NCBI GenBank assembly: GCA_902464195.1
Contig: CABQJB010000126.1
Coordinates: 1-5,924, forward strand
Direction of reading: 5' to 3'
Origin: an uncultured Megasphaera sp.
Lineage (GTDB): Bacteria; Bacillota; Negativicutes; Veillonellales; Megasphaeraceae
DNA: 5,924 nucleotides
Shown piece by piece: positions 1-5,874 of this stretch (within the stretch, counting starts at the first letter, position 1; each line of letters begins with the position of its first letter). A program made the translations under genes and the position numbers. The notes below the pieces were generated by a model. That model did no database searches. It had not been told where the DNA came from and worked only from the letters and a program-made list of their open reading frames with translations.

Positions 1-8
1 CCTTTACA

Positions 9-28
9 TATGTGAATAAAATCACTTA
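9..28. promoter_or_regulatory. Possible Crp/Fnr-family binding site (CRP-like palindrome)
   Basis: TGTGA at 11-15 and TCACT at 22-26 are separated by 6 nt, which matches the TGTGA-N6-TCACA architecture of CRP-type sites with one arm mismatch. The flanking bases extend the symmetry (TA before, TA after). The centre at ~18.5 lies about 65 bp upstream of the start predicted for the possible upstream promoter (TATAAT 72-77) and about 106 bp upstream of the start for the main promoter. A catabolite-response (cre) site would need a central CG, which is absent. A short palindrome in AT-rich DNA can arise by chance. Confidence 0.4.
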
Positions 29-45
29 ATGAGCAGGACGCATAG

Positions 46-104
46 ATGAATGAAAATGATTGCTTTTTGATTATAATGAATGAATTTGATTGAAAATGAT
101 TGAA
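46..104. promoter_or_regulatory. Helically phased repeats, probable FruR operator
   Basis: TGAAAATGATTG occurs exactly at 51-62 and 91-102, and TGAATTTGATTG (two changes) lies at 81-92. The offsets are 30 and 10 bp, so all three copies face the same side of the helix. The longer units ATGAATGAAAATGATTG (46-62) and ATGAATGAATTTGATTG (76-92) are a 17-nt direct repeat with two mismatches. DeoR-family repressors commonly bind repeated motifs of this kind upstream of their own operons. The last two copies cover the -35 box of the main promoter, as expected for autorepression by the adjacent fruR product. Relief by fructose-1-phosphate is inferred from characterised FruR proteins. Confidence 0.7.
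50..77 (+). promoter_or_regulatory. Possible second, upstream promoter
   Basis: A second perfect TATAAT lies at 72-77, preceded after 16 nt by ATGAAA (50-55), which matches four of six -35 bases. It sits 41 bp upstream of the main -10 and its -35 overlaps the first operator repeat. It may be a true weak or activated promoter, with the CRP-like box upstream, or only part of the repeat duplication. Confidence 0.3.
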
Positions 105-118
105 TATAACGGTATAAT
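90..118 (+). promoter_or_regulatory. Main sigma-A-type promoter of the fru-pts operon
   Basis: The -35 TTGAAA (90-95) and the -10 TATAAT (113-118) are separated by exactly 17 nt. The -10 is perfect consensus and the -35 matches five of six bases. Transcription should start near 125. The -35 box and the first half of the spacer lie in the repeated operator motif, so repressor binding would block polymerase. Confidence 0.8.
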
Positions 119-124
119 GAGGCC

Positions 125-151
125 AAAGGAGGATAAAAGGGAAGTGATACG
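125..151 (+). promoter_or_regulatory. fruR leader with badly placed Shine-Dalgarno
   Basis: The best Shine-Dalgarno, AAAGGAGG (125-132), ends 19 nt before the fruR ATG, which is too far for normal initiation. A weaker purine run, AAAGGGA (136-142), is 9 nt from the ATG and may be the one used. An in-frame TAA at 134-136 excludes an earlier fruR start between it and the ATG. The strong Shine-Dalgarno is instead 11 nt before a GTG at 144 that opens a four-codon frame overlapping the fruR start. Confidence 0.45.
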
Positions 152-913
152 ATGTTGACAGAGGAAAGACATGAAAAAATCATGCGTCTTGTCAATACGA
201 GTGGGGCCGTTTCGGTTCAGGACTTAGTGAGTTTTTTGAACATTTCCGAATCGACGGTCCGCCGGGATTTACTTACGCTGGACCGGGAAGGGCGCCTTCG
301 CCGTGTCCATGGCGGCGCTACGACACTGCGTGATGATTCTTCATATGAAGCGGATATGGAAAACCTGCAGGACAAATATTCCATTCATATGAGCGATAAA
401 CGCCGCATCGCCCAGTATGCGGCCAGCCTGATCAAGAAAGATGATTTCGTCTATCTCGACGCCGGTTCGACGACGGAACAGATGGCCGATTTCCTGGCCG
501 GGTCCGAAGCGACCTTCGTGACCAACAGCATCCCGCTGGCCCAGAAATTGGGGCGCAGCGGCAGCCGCGTCTATATCCTGCCTGGCAGGGTCAAAGGCGA
601 TACGGAAGCCATTGTCGGCAGTGATATGCGGGATATGATCGGCCGCTATCATTTCACCAAGGGCTTCTTCGGAGCCAATGGAATCGCGCCCCATTCCGGC
701 TGCACGACGCCGGATGATGAAGAAGCTGTCTGTAAGCGCGCTGCCGTAGGCCAGTGCCTGGACCGCTTCGTCCTGGCCGATTCCAGTAAATTCGGTTTAT
801 CTTCGCACATTACATTTGCAGACTTATCTATGGTTACGCTGATTACGGCAAAGGCCAAAGAACATATCGACTACCGGCCTTATCAGCAGATTACGGAGGT
901 GCATATCCTGTGA
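152..913 (+). CDS. fruR: DeoR-family transcriptional repressor of the fructose operon
   Basis: The 253-residue product has the usual length and two-domain plan of DeoR-family sugar regulators. Residues 1-56 form the winged helix-turn-helix, with the typical opening MLTEERHEKI, recognition helix SESTVRRDL (32-40) and closing RRVHGGA (50-56). Residues ~80-250 form the sugar-phosphate sensor domain, related to ribose-5-phosphate isomerase folds, with DAGSTT (103-108), TNS (124-126), PGR (144-146), GANGI (174-178), a conserved Lys195 and LADSSKFG (208-215). Being first in an operon with fruK and fruA makes fructose-1-phosphate the likely inducer. It probably binds the phased repeats upstream and so controls itself and all four downstream genes. 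The ATG was chosen because it gives the canonical DeoR N-terminus and an in-frame stop lies just upstream. Specificity comes from context; the family assignment is secure. Confidence 0.93.
   Translation: MLTEERHEKIMRLVNTSGAVSVQDLVSFLNISESTVRRDLLTLDREGRLRRVHGGATTLRDDSSYEADMENLQDKYSIHMSDKRRIAQYAASLIKKDDFVYLDAGSTTEQMADFLAGSEATFVTNSIPLAQKLGRSGSRVYILPGRVKGDTEAIVGSDMRDMIGRYHFTKGFFGANGIAPHSGCTTPDDEEAVCKRAAVGQCLDRFVLADSSKFGLSSHITFADLSMVTLITAKAKEHIDYRPYQQITEVHIL
895..913 (+). promoter_or_regulatory. fruK ribosome binding site and 4-nt overlap with fruR
   Basis: GGAGGTG (895-901) lies inside the end of fruR and is 8 nt before the GTG at 910. The start and the fruR stop overlap as GTGA (910-913). This arrangement suggests translational coupling, and the Shine-Dalgarno supports the GTG start over later ATGs. 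Confidence 0.8.
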
Positions 914-1815
914 TTTATACAGTTACGTTCAATCCATCCTTAGACTATGTCGTCCACATGAAGACCTTTACGGCCGGTGATATCAACCGGGCGGAACAGG
1001 AAATGATCTATCCCGGCGGCAAAGGCATCAACGTGTCCCTCGTCCTGGGAAACCTTCACATTCCGTCTAAGATGCTCGGCTTCATCGCCGGTTTTACGGG
1101 TCGGGAAATTGAACGCCTGGCCAAAGCCAACGGCGGCGATACGGATTTCATCGTCCTCGACGAAGGCTGCTCGCGCATCAACCTCAAAGTCAGCGCCGAT
1201 GATGAAACGGCTGTCAACGGTATGGGCCCGCATATCCCGGAAGGAAAACTGCAAGCCCTGCTGGCTCAAATCGATACCCTCAAAGCCGGTGATACCCTGG
1301 TACTGGCTGGCAGTATCCCCAGCGATATCCCTGATGATATTTACGAACAGATCCTCAAACGCCTCCAGGGCCGCGACATCCGCGTCGTCGTCGATGCCAC
1401 CGGCGATCTCTTGAAGAATGTCATCAAATATAAACCGTTCCTCATCAAACCGAATAACTTTGAATTAGGCGAATTGTTCAGCGTCGACCTCCATACAGAT
1501 GAAGAAATCATCGTCTGCGCCAAACAGCTCCAGGCCATGGGGGCCCGCAACGTCCTCGTCTCCCTCGGCGGCGACGGCGCCCTGCTCCTCGGTGAAGACG
1601 GCCAGGTCTACCGCCGCCAGTCCCCGAAAGGCACGCTGGTCAATTCCGTCGGTGCCGGCGACAGCATGGTCGCTGGTTTCCTGGCCGGTTTCGAAGCGTC
1701 CAAGGGCGACCTCCAGGAAGCCTTGAAAATGGGCATCAGTGCCGGCAGTGCATCGGCCTTCCATGAATGGCTGGCTACGGAAGACGATATCAAAGAAGTA
1801 TACGCTACTTTATAA
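910..1815 (+). CDS. fruK: 1-phosphofructokinase (PfkB family)
   Basis: This cytoplasmic kinase phosphorylates fructose-1-phosphate with ATP to fructose-1,6-bisphosphate, linking the PTS product to glycolysis. The 301-residue protein is normal for the family. It shows the N-terminal TVTFNPSLD (4-12), PfkB signature 1 GGKGINVS (36-43), LAGSIP (132-137), KPNNFEL (180-186), SLGGDGAL (218-225) and PfkB signature 2 with the anion-hole/catalytic motif GAGDS (248-252, Asp251 the likely base). The start is GTG, read as Met, and makes the standard MIYTVTFNPS opening. Tagatose-6-phosphate kinases share these motifs, but the position between fruR and a fructose EIIABC gene favours FruK. No frameshift or missing key residue is seen. 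Confidence 0.94.
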   Translation: MIYTVTFNPSLDYVVHMKTFTAGDINRAEQEMIYPGGKGINVSLVLGNLHIPSKMLGFIAGFTGREIERLAKANGGDTDFIVLDEGCSRINLKVSADDETAVNGMGPHIPEGKLQALLAQIDTLKAGDTLVLAGSIPSDIPDDIYEQILKRLQGRDIRVVVDATGDLLKNVIKYKPFLIKPNNFELGELFSVDLHTDEEIIVCAKQLQAMGARNVLVSLGGDGALLLGEDGQVYRRQSPKGTLVNSVGAGDSMVAGFLAGFEASKGDLQEALKMGISAGSASAFHEWLATEDDIKEVYATL

Positions 1816-1864
1816 AGAAACACGCATTTTTGTGTAGAAAGTTGAGAAGAGAAGGAGAGAAACA
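1816..1864 (+). promoter_or_regulatory. fruK-fruA spacer with fruA ribosome binding site
   Basis: The spacer is 49 nt. AGGAG (1853-1857) is 7 nt before the fruA ATG. A weak ACAC/GTGT pairing (1820-1823 with 1832-1835) has its T-run in the loop and does not resemble a terminator. I see no convincing promoter, so fruA is most likely read from the upstream promoter. Confidence 0.7.
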
Positions 1865-3814
1865 ATGCGTATTGTAGATTTACTCAAGAAACAGAGCATC
1901 GACCTCAATGCGTCTGTAGCCGACAAGGCCGCTGCCATCGACCACCTGGTCGACCTCATGGCCGCCGGCGGCAACCTGAACGACAAAGAGCTGTACAAGC
2001 AGCGCGTCCTCGCCCGTGAACAAGAAGGCAGTACGGGTATCGGCGAAGGCATCGCCATTCCTCATGCCAAGACGGAAGCCGTCAACGAACCGGGTCTGGC
2101 TTCGATGATCGTCCGCGACGGCGTCGACTACGAAAGCCTCGACGACGAACCGGCTCACCTGTTCTTCCTCATCGCCGCTCCGGCTGGCGGTGCCAACGTC
2201 CATCTGGAAGTATTGAGCCGTTTGAGCCGTATGCTCATGGACGATGACTTCCGCGACAACCTGATGAAGGCCCAGACGCCGGAAGAATACCTGGCTATCA
2301 TCGACAAGGCCGAAAGCGAACAGGTCGCAGCCGAAGAAGCGGAAGCTGCCGCCGAAGCCGCTGCCGAAGAAGCACCGGCTGAAACGGAAGCAGCCGCTCC
2401 GTCGGATCGTCCGTACGTCATCGGCGTCACGGCCTGCCCGACGGGCATTGCCCACACGTATATGGCAGCAGAAGCCCTGGAAAACAAAGCCGCTGCTATG
2501 GGCGTCGACATCAAGATTGAAACCAATGGTTCCGGCGGTGTCAAGAACCACCTGACCCAGGCCGATATCGACCGAGCTGTCGGTGTCATTGTCGCCTGCG
2601 ATAAAGACGTACCGGTCCAGCGTTTTGCCGGCAAACCGGTTATTTTTACGAAAGTCGCTAACGGCATCAAGATCCCGGAAGAACTCATCCAGACCGTCCT
2701 CGACGGCAAAGCCCCCATTTATCAGGGCAATGAATCGTCGTCGGAAGCGGTCGATGTCGAAAGCGCTGAAAAAGAAAGCGTCGGCCGTCAGATTTATAAA
2801 CACTTGATGAACGGCGTATCCCATATGCTGCCCTTCGTCATCGGCGGCGGGATTCTCATCGCCCTGGCTTTCCTCTGCGATATGGATAATGCCGGTACGG
2901 CCAACTTCGGCAGCGGCACGCCGCTGGCTGCCTTCCTGAAAAATGTCGGCGGCCTGTCCTTCAGCATGATGATGCCTATCCTGGCAGGCTATATCGCTAT
3001 GAGTATCGGTGAACGGCCGGCTCTCATGCCCGGTATCGTCGGCGGTTTCCTGGCAACGACAGGCGGGTCCGGTTTCTTCGGCGCCCTCTTTGCCGGCTTC
3101 ATTGCAGGCTACCTCATCATTTTCCTGAAAAAAGCCCTGGCCCATCTGCCGGAAGCTCTGGACGGCACGAAGTCCATCCTCTTCTATCCGGTCCTCGGCC
3201 TGGTCCTCATCGGCGTCATCATGACCTACATCATCAACCCGCCGACGTCCGTTTTCAATACATGGCTCTTCGACGTCCTCAACAGCATGACTACATCGAG
3301 CCGCATCGTCCTCGGCTTCATCCTCGGCGGCATGATGTCCATCGATTTCGGCGGCCCGATCAACAAAGCCGCTTACGTTTTCGGTACGGCGTCGCTCATG
3401 AGTGCCAGCGGTCAGGCTGTCAGCTCGGGCATCATGGCTTCGGTCATGGTCGGCGGCATGGTTCCACCCCTGGCCATCGCCCTGGCTATGCTCATCTTTA
3501 AAGGCAAGTTCACGCCGAAAGAACGCCAGTCGACGATTACCAACTTCATCATGGGCCTGTCCTTCATCACCGAAGGGGCTATTCCTTTCGCCGCATCGGA
3601 CCCGGTCCACGTCATCCCGCCCTGCGCTATCGGCGCGGCTGTCGCCGGTGCCTTGTCGATGCTCTTCAACTGCGCTCTTCCGGCTCCTCACGGCGGCATC
3701 TTCGTCTTCGGCGTCATCACCAACTGGCCCATGTACATCGTCGCCTTAGTGGCCGGCGTCATCGTCGCAGCCATCCTGCTCGGTATTTTCCGCAAAAAAC
3801 GTCCGCAAGACTGA
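1865..3814 (+). CDS. fruA: Fructose-specific PTS permease EIIABC (fused A-B-C)
   Basis: The 649-residue membrane protein imports fructose and phosphorylates it at C1. Residues 1-~150 are a fructose/mannitol-type EIIA domain with the phosphorylated His67 in GIAIPHAKT (61-70). An Ala/Glu-rich linker spans ~150-180. Residues ~183-285 are the fructose EIIB domain with phosphocysteine Cys191 in TACPTGIAHTYM (189-200). From ~315 to 643 the EIIC domain has many hydrophobic membrane segments, with GGPINKAAY (496-504), ITEGAIPFAASDP (568-580) and PHGG (608-611), typical of fructose EIIC. The protein ends in a short positive tail, RKKRPQD. Length and A-B-C order match Gram-positive FruA. HPr and EI, encoded just downstream, supply phosphate. 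EIIC specificity could extend to related sugars, but with fruK adjacent fructose is the clear call. Confidence 0.95.
   Translation: MRIVDLLKKQSIDLNASVADKAAAIDHLVDLMAAGGNLNDKELYKQRVLAREQEGSTGIGEGIAIPHAKTEAVNEPGLASMIVRDGVDYESLDDEPAHLFFLIAAPAGGANVHLEVLSRLSRMLMDDDFRDNLMKAQTPEEYLAIIDKAESEQVAAEEAEAAAEAAAEEAPAETEAAAPSDRPYVIGVTACPTGIAHTYMAAEALENKAAAMGVDIKIETNGSGGVKNHLTQADIDRAVGVIVACDKDVPVQRFAGKPVIFTKVANGIKIPEELIQTVLDGKAPIYQGNESSSEAVDVESAEKESVGRQIYKHLMNGVSHMLPFVIGGGILIALAFLCDMDNAGTANFGSGTPLAAFLKNVGGLSFSMMMPILAGYIAMSIGERPALMPGIVGGFLATTGGSGFFGALFAGFIAGYLIIFLKKALAHLPEALDGTKSILFYPVLGLVLIGVIMTYIINPPTSVFNTWLFDVLNSMTTSSRIVLGFILGGMMSIDFGGPINKAAYVFGTASLMSASGQAVSSGIMASVMVGGMVPPLAIALAMLIFKGKFTPKERQSTITNFIMGLSFITEGAIPFAASDPVHVIPPCAIGAAVAGALSMLFNCALPAPHGGIFVFGVITNWPMYIVALVAGVIVAAILLGIFRKKRPQD
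2312..2404 (+). repeat. Low-complexity Ala/Glu linker in fruA
   Basis: FruA residues ~150-180 are almost entirely Ala and Glu with a few Pro, Thr and Ser, encoded by repeated GCC/GAA-type codons such as GCCGAAGAAG (seen near 2329 and 2365). It joins the EIIA and EIIB domains and probably acts as a flexible or helical tether. Repetitive DNA of this kind can change length between strains. Confidence 0.75.
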
Positions 3815-3822
3815 TTGCGTTA

Positions 3823-3850
3823 TTGCTATAAATCGTATACACTATATTAT
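3823..3850 (+). promoter_or_regulatory. Possible internal promoter for ptsHI
   Basis: The fruA-ptsH gap is 82 nt and sharply AT-rich compared with the genes. TTGCTA (3823-3828) and TATTAT (3845-3850, five of six) are 16 nt apart, giving a plausible moderate promoter. No terminator hairpin is visible after fruA, so readthrough from the fru promoter is also expected. A separate promoter would supply general PTS proteins when fructose is absent. AT-rich DNA yields such matches easily. Confidence 0.4.
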
Positions 3851-3880
3851 GTAGCTTTATCTCATCTTTTCTATTTCCTA

Positions 3881-3888
3881 AAAGGAGG
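3881..3888 (+). promoter_or_regulatory. Strong ptsH ribosome binding site
   Basis: AAAGGAGG is a near-perfect Shine-Dalgarno placed 8 nt before the ptsH ATG. It fits a highly expressed HPr and fixes the start codon. Confidence 0.85.
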
Positions 3889-3896
3889 AATTTGTC

Positions 3897-4154
3897 ATGA
3901 AAGAATTCGAATTTGTTGTCACTGATCCCCAGGGTATCCACGCTCGTCCGGCCGGCCTTTTGGTCAAAGAAGCAAAGAAATTTGAATCCAATATCAGCGT
4001 ATTCAAAGGCGCCCGCAAAGGCGATTTGAAGAAAATCTTCACCATCATGGCTCTCGGCGTAAAACAGGGCGAAACGATTAAAGTACAGGTAGAAGGCGCA
4101 GACGAAGAACAGGCAGCTAGCACTGTAGAAGCCTTCTTGAAAGAAAACTTCTAA
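3897..4154 (+). CDS. ptsH: Phosphocarrier protein HPr, with Lys at the Ser46 position
   Basis: This 85-residue cytoplasmic protein carries phosphate from EI to the EIIA domains of PTS permeases. The active-site His15 sits in GIHARPAG (13-20), with Arg17 conserved, and the length is typical. The regulatory segment reads DLKKIFTIMALG (43-54). Against the usual Gram-positive NLKSIMGVMSLG, this puts lysine at residue 46 (codon AAA, 4032-4034) and phenylalanine at 48. It therefore lacks the serine that HPr kinase/phosphorylase modifies to drive CcpA-dependent repression and inducer exclusion. Phosphotransfer through His15 should be intact. The gene sits 82 nt after fruA and 21 nt before ptsI. A Crh-type paralogue is unlikely, since those lose His15, and the partner ptsI is adjacent. 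Confidence 0.95.
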   Translation: MKEFEFVVTDPQGIHARPAGLLVKEAKKFESNISVFKGARKGDLKKIFTIMALGVKQGETIKVQVEGADEEQAASTVEAFLKENF

Positions 4155-4175
4155 TTTCTTTGAGGGGGAAAGTAC

Positions 4176-5807
4176 ATGCTGACGTTAAAAGGTAAAAGTG
4201 TCTTCTCCGGTATCAGCATCGGACCGCTGGCACTGTTCCATCGTAATACGATTTCTACGGCCGTACGGCCAATCGAAGACGTCGATGCCGAAATCGCGCG
4301 TTTCCAGAAAGCCCGCGAAGAAGCTATCGGCCAGCTCAAGGACTTGTATGTCAAGGCTGTAGACAAAGTCGGTGAAGAACAAGCCGCTGTCTTCGAAGTC
4401 CATCAGATGATGCTCGATGACGATGACTATATCGAAGGTATTGAAACCAAGATCCGCGATGAAAAAATGAATGCTGAAGCCGCTGTCGACCAGACGGCTC
4501 AGGAATTTGCTGAAATGTTCCGTTCCATGGAAGATGCTTATATGCAGGCCCGCGCAGCCGATGTCCTCGACATTTCCCGTCGTGTAGAACAGCAGCTCTG
4601 CGGCGGCCCGGGAATCGACTTCAGCAATTATGACCACGTCATCATCGCAGCCGATGACCTGGCTCCCAGCGAAACGTTACAACTCGATACGGATAAGATT
4701 CTCGGCTTTGTTACGTCAGCAGGCAGCACGAACTCGCACACGGCCATCCTGGCCCGCACCCTGGGCATCGCTGCCGTCGTCAGCACGGGCACACAGCTCC
4801 ACAATGACGTCGACAACATGACGGCCATCATCGATGGCACGACAGGTACGGTCTACATCAATCCCGATGAAGAAACCCTGGCAGCTATGAAGCAGAAGCA
4901 GAAGGAAGAAGAACTTCGCGTAGCCGCCCTGGAACAGGTACGCGGTGTCCCGACGGTTACCAAAGATGGCAAGAAGATCAACCTCTATGCCAATATCGGC
5001 AATCCCGGCAACCTGCCTCAGGTACTGGCCAATGACGCTGAAGGCATCGGCCTCTTCCGCAGCGAATTCCTGTATCTCGAAAGCAGCGATTATCCGACGG
5101 AAGACCAGCAGTTCGAAGCGTATAAACAGGCTGCTGAAGCCCTGCAGGGCAAAACCGTCGTCATCCGTACCCTGGATATCGGCGCCGACAAGAAAGTCGA
5201 CTACTTCCAGCTCGACCCGGAAGAAAACCCGGCCATGGGCATGCGTGCTATCCGCATCTGCCTGACCCGCGTCGACCTCTTCAAGACCCAGCTCCGCGCC
5301 CTCCTGCGCGCTTCGGCTTATGGCAAGATCGCCATCATGTTCCCGATGATCATTTCCGTCTGGGAAGTACAGCGGTGCAAAGAAATCCTCAACGAAGTCC
5401 GTCAGGAATTGGATGAAAAAGGCATTGCCTACGATAAGGATATGGAAATCGGCATCATGGTCGAAACACCGGCTGCTGCCGTCATGAGCGAAGAACTGGC
5501 TAAGGAAGTCGACTTCTTCAGCATCGGTTCCAACGACCTGACCCAGTATACCCTGGCTATCGACCGTCAGCAGACCAAGCTCGATGCCTTCTTCGATCCC
5601 CATCATCCGGCTGTCCTCAAACTCATCCAGATGACCATCGAAAACGGCCACAAAGCCGGCATCTGGGTCGGTATCTGCGGCGAACTCGGTGCAGACCTGA
5701 CACTGACCGAAACATTCCTGCGCATGGGCGTAGACGAACTCTCCGTCAGCCCACCGTCGGTCCTGCCGCTCCGTGAAAAAGTACGATCGCTCGATTTGAG
5801 CAAATAA
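4176..5807 (+). CDS. ptsI: PTS Enzyme I (phosphoenolpyruvate-protein phosphotransferase)
   Basis: Cytoplasmic EI autophosphorylates from PEP and passes the phosphate to HPr. Residues ~1-140 contain the HPr-binding helical region after GKSVFSGISIG (6-16). Phospho-His188 lies in GSTNSHTAILART (183-195). The PEP-binding barrel carries GLFRSEFLY (292-300, Arg295), RTLDIGADK (331-339), NPAMGMRAIR (351-360), VETPAA (429-434), SIGSNDLTQYT (449-459) and CGELGAD (501-507, Cys501). At 543 residues it is about 30 shorter than E. coli EI; the loss is at the C-terminus, after LSVSPPSVLPLREKVRSLDL. I recall this length and the GSTNSH variant from clostridial-type EI proteins, so it is probably natural. The start follows GAGGGGG (4162-4168) by 7 nt. 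Two tandem TAA stops end the gene. Confidence 0.96.
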   Translation: MLTLKGKSVFSGISIGPLALFHRNTISTAVRPIEDVDAEIARFQKAREEAIGQLKDLYVKAVDKVGEEQAAVFEVHQMMLDDDDYIEGIETKIRDEKMNAEAAVDQTAQEFAEMFRSMEDAYMQARAADVLDISRRVEQQLCGGPGIDFSNYDHVIIAADDLAPSETLQLDTDKILGFVTSAGSTNSHTAILARTLGIAAVVSTGTQLHNDVDNMTAIIDGTTGTVYINPDEETLAAMKQKQKEEELRVAALEQVRGVPTVTKDGKKINLYANIGNPGNLPQVLANDAEGIGLFRSEFLYLESSDYPTEDQQFEAYKQAAEALQGKTVVIRTLDIGADKKVDYFQLDPEENPAMGMRAIRICLTRVDLFKTQLRALLRASAYGKIAIMFPMIISVWEVQRCKEILNEVRQELDEKGIAYDKDMEIGIMVETPAAAVMSEELAKEVDFFSIGSNDLTQYTLAIDRQQTKLDAFFDPHHPAVLKLIQMTIENGHKAGIWVGICGELGADLTLTETFLRMGVDELSVSPPSVLPLREKVRSLDLSK

Positions 5808-5808
5808 T

Positions 5809-5845
5809 AAAAAAGGAGCTGTCGCATCGCGACAGCTCCTTTCAA
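5809..5845. terminator. Operon-end hairpin, bidirectional intrinsic terminator
   Basis: AAAGGAGCTGTCGC (5812-5825) and GCGACAGCTCCTTT (5829-5842) form a perfect 14-bp stem with a 3-nt loop, starting 4 nt after the ptsI stop codon. On the + strand the T-tract is short (TTT then CAAG). On the - strand the stem is followed by TTTTTTATTATTT, a much better U-tract. It should end the operon and may mainly stop opposing transcription. Confidence 0.85.
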
Positions 5846-5874
5846 GTTGTTAGTGGCTAGTTGTTAGTTGTTAG
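5845..5874. repeat. Tandem heptamer repeat TTGTTAG
   Basis: Four heptamers lie head to tail: TTGTTAG (5847-5853), the degenerate TGGCTAG (5854-5860), then TTGTTAG (5861-5867) and TTGTTAG (5868-5874). On the other strand this reads CTAACAA units. It is non-coding, begins two bases after the terminator stem, and may be the edge of a dispersed intergenic repeat. Confidence 0.7.

Noticed and set aside
11..24. Catabolite-response (cre) site for CcpA
   Set aside because: The TG...CA ends fit, but the essential central CG is replaced by AT-rich bases. The CRP-type palindrome fits better.
1820..1835. Hairpin between fruK and fruA as an attenuator or terminator
   Set aside because: The stem is only 4 bp, and the T-run is in the loop instead of after the stem.
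1880..3691. 603-codon open frame on the - strand opposite fruA
   Set aside because: Its product is rich in Asp, Glu, Arg and Gly with no recognisable domain, it has no plausible start context, and it lies wholly antisense to an unmistakable fruA. Strong C/G bias at third positions removes stops on the opposite strand.
3875..3890. Hairpin hiding the ptsH Shine-Dalgarno (TTCCT pairing with AGGAA)
   Set aside because: A 5-bp AT-containing stem is too weak to propose as a regulatory structure without conservation evidence.
4716..5651. 311-codon open frame on the - strand opposite ptsI
   Set aside because: It has the same codon-bias cause, no domain resemblance, and is entirely antisense to conserved ptsI motifs.
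5603..5845. Minus-strand frame starting in the terminator hairpin with an AAAGGAG followed by ATG
   Set aside because: The apparent Shine-Dalgarno and start are both parts of the perfect hairpin stem and loop, and the rest is antisense to the end of ptsI. The coincidence is explained by the terminator.
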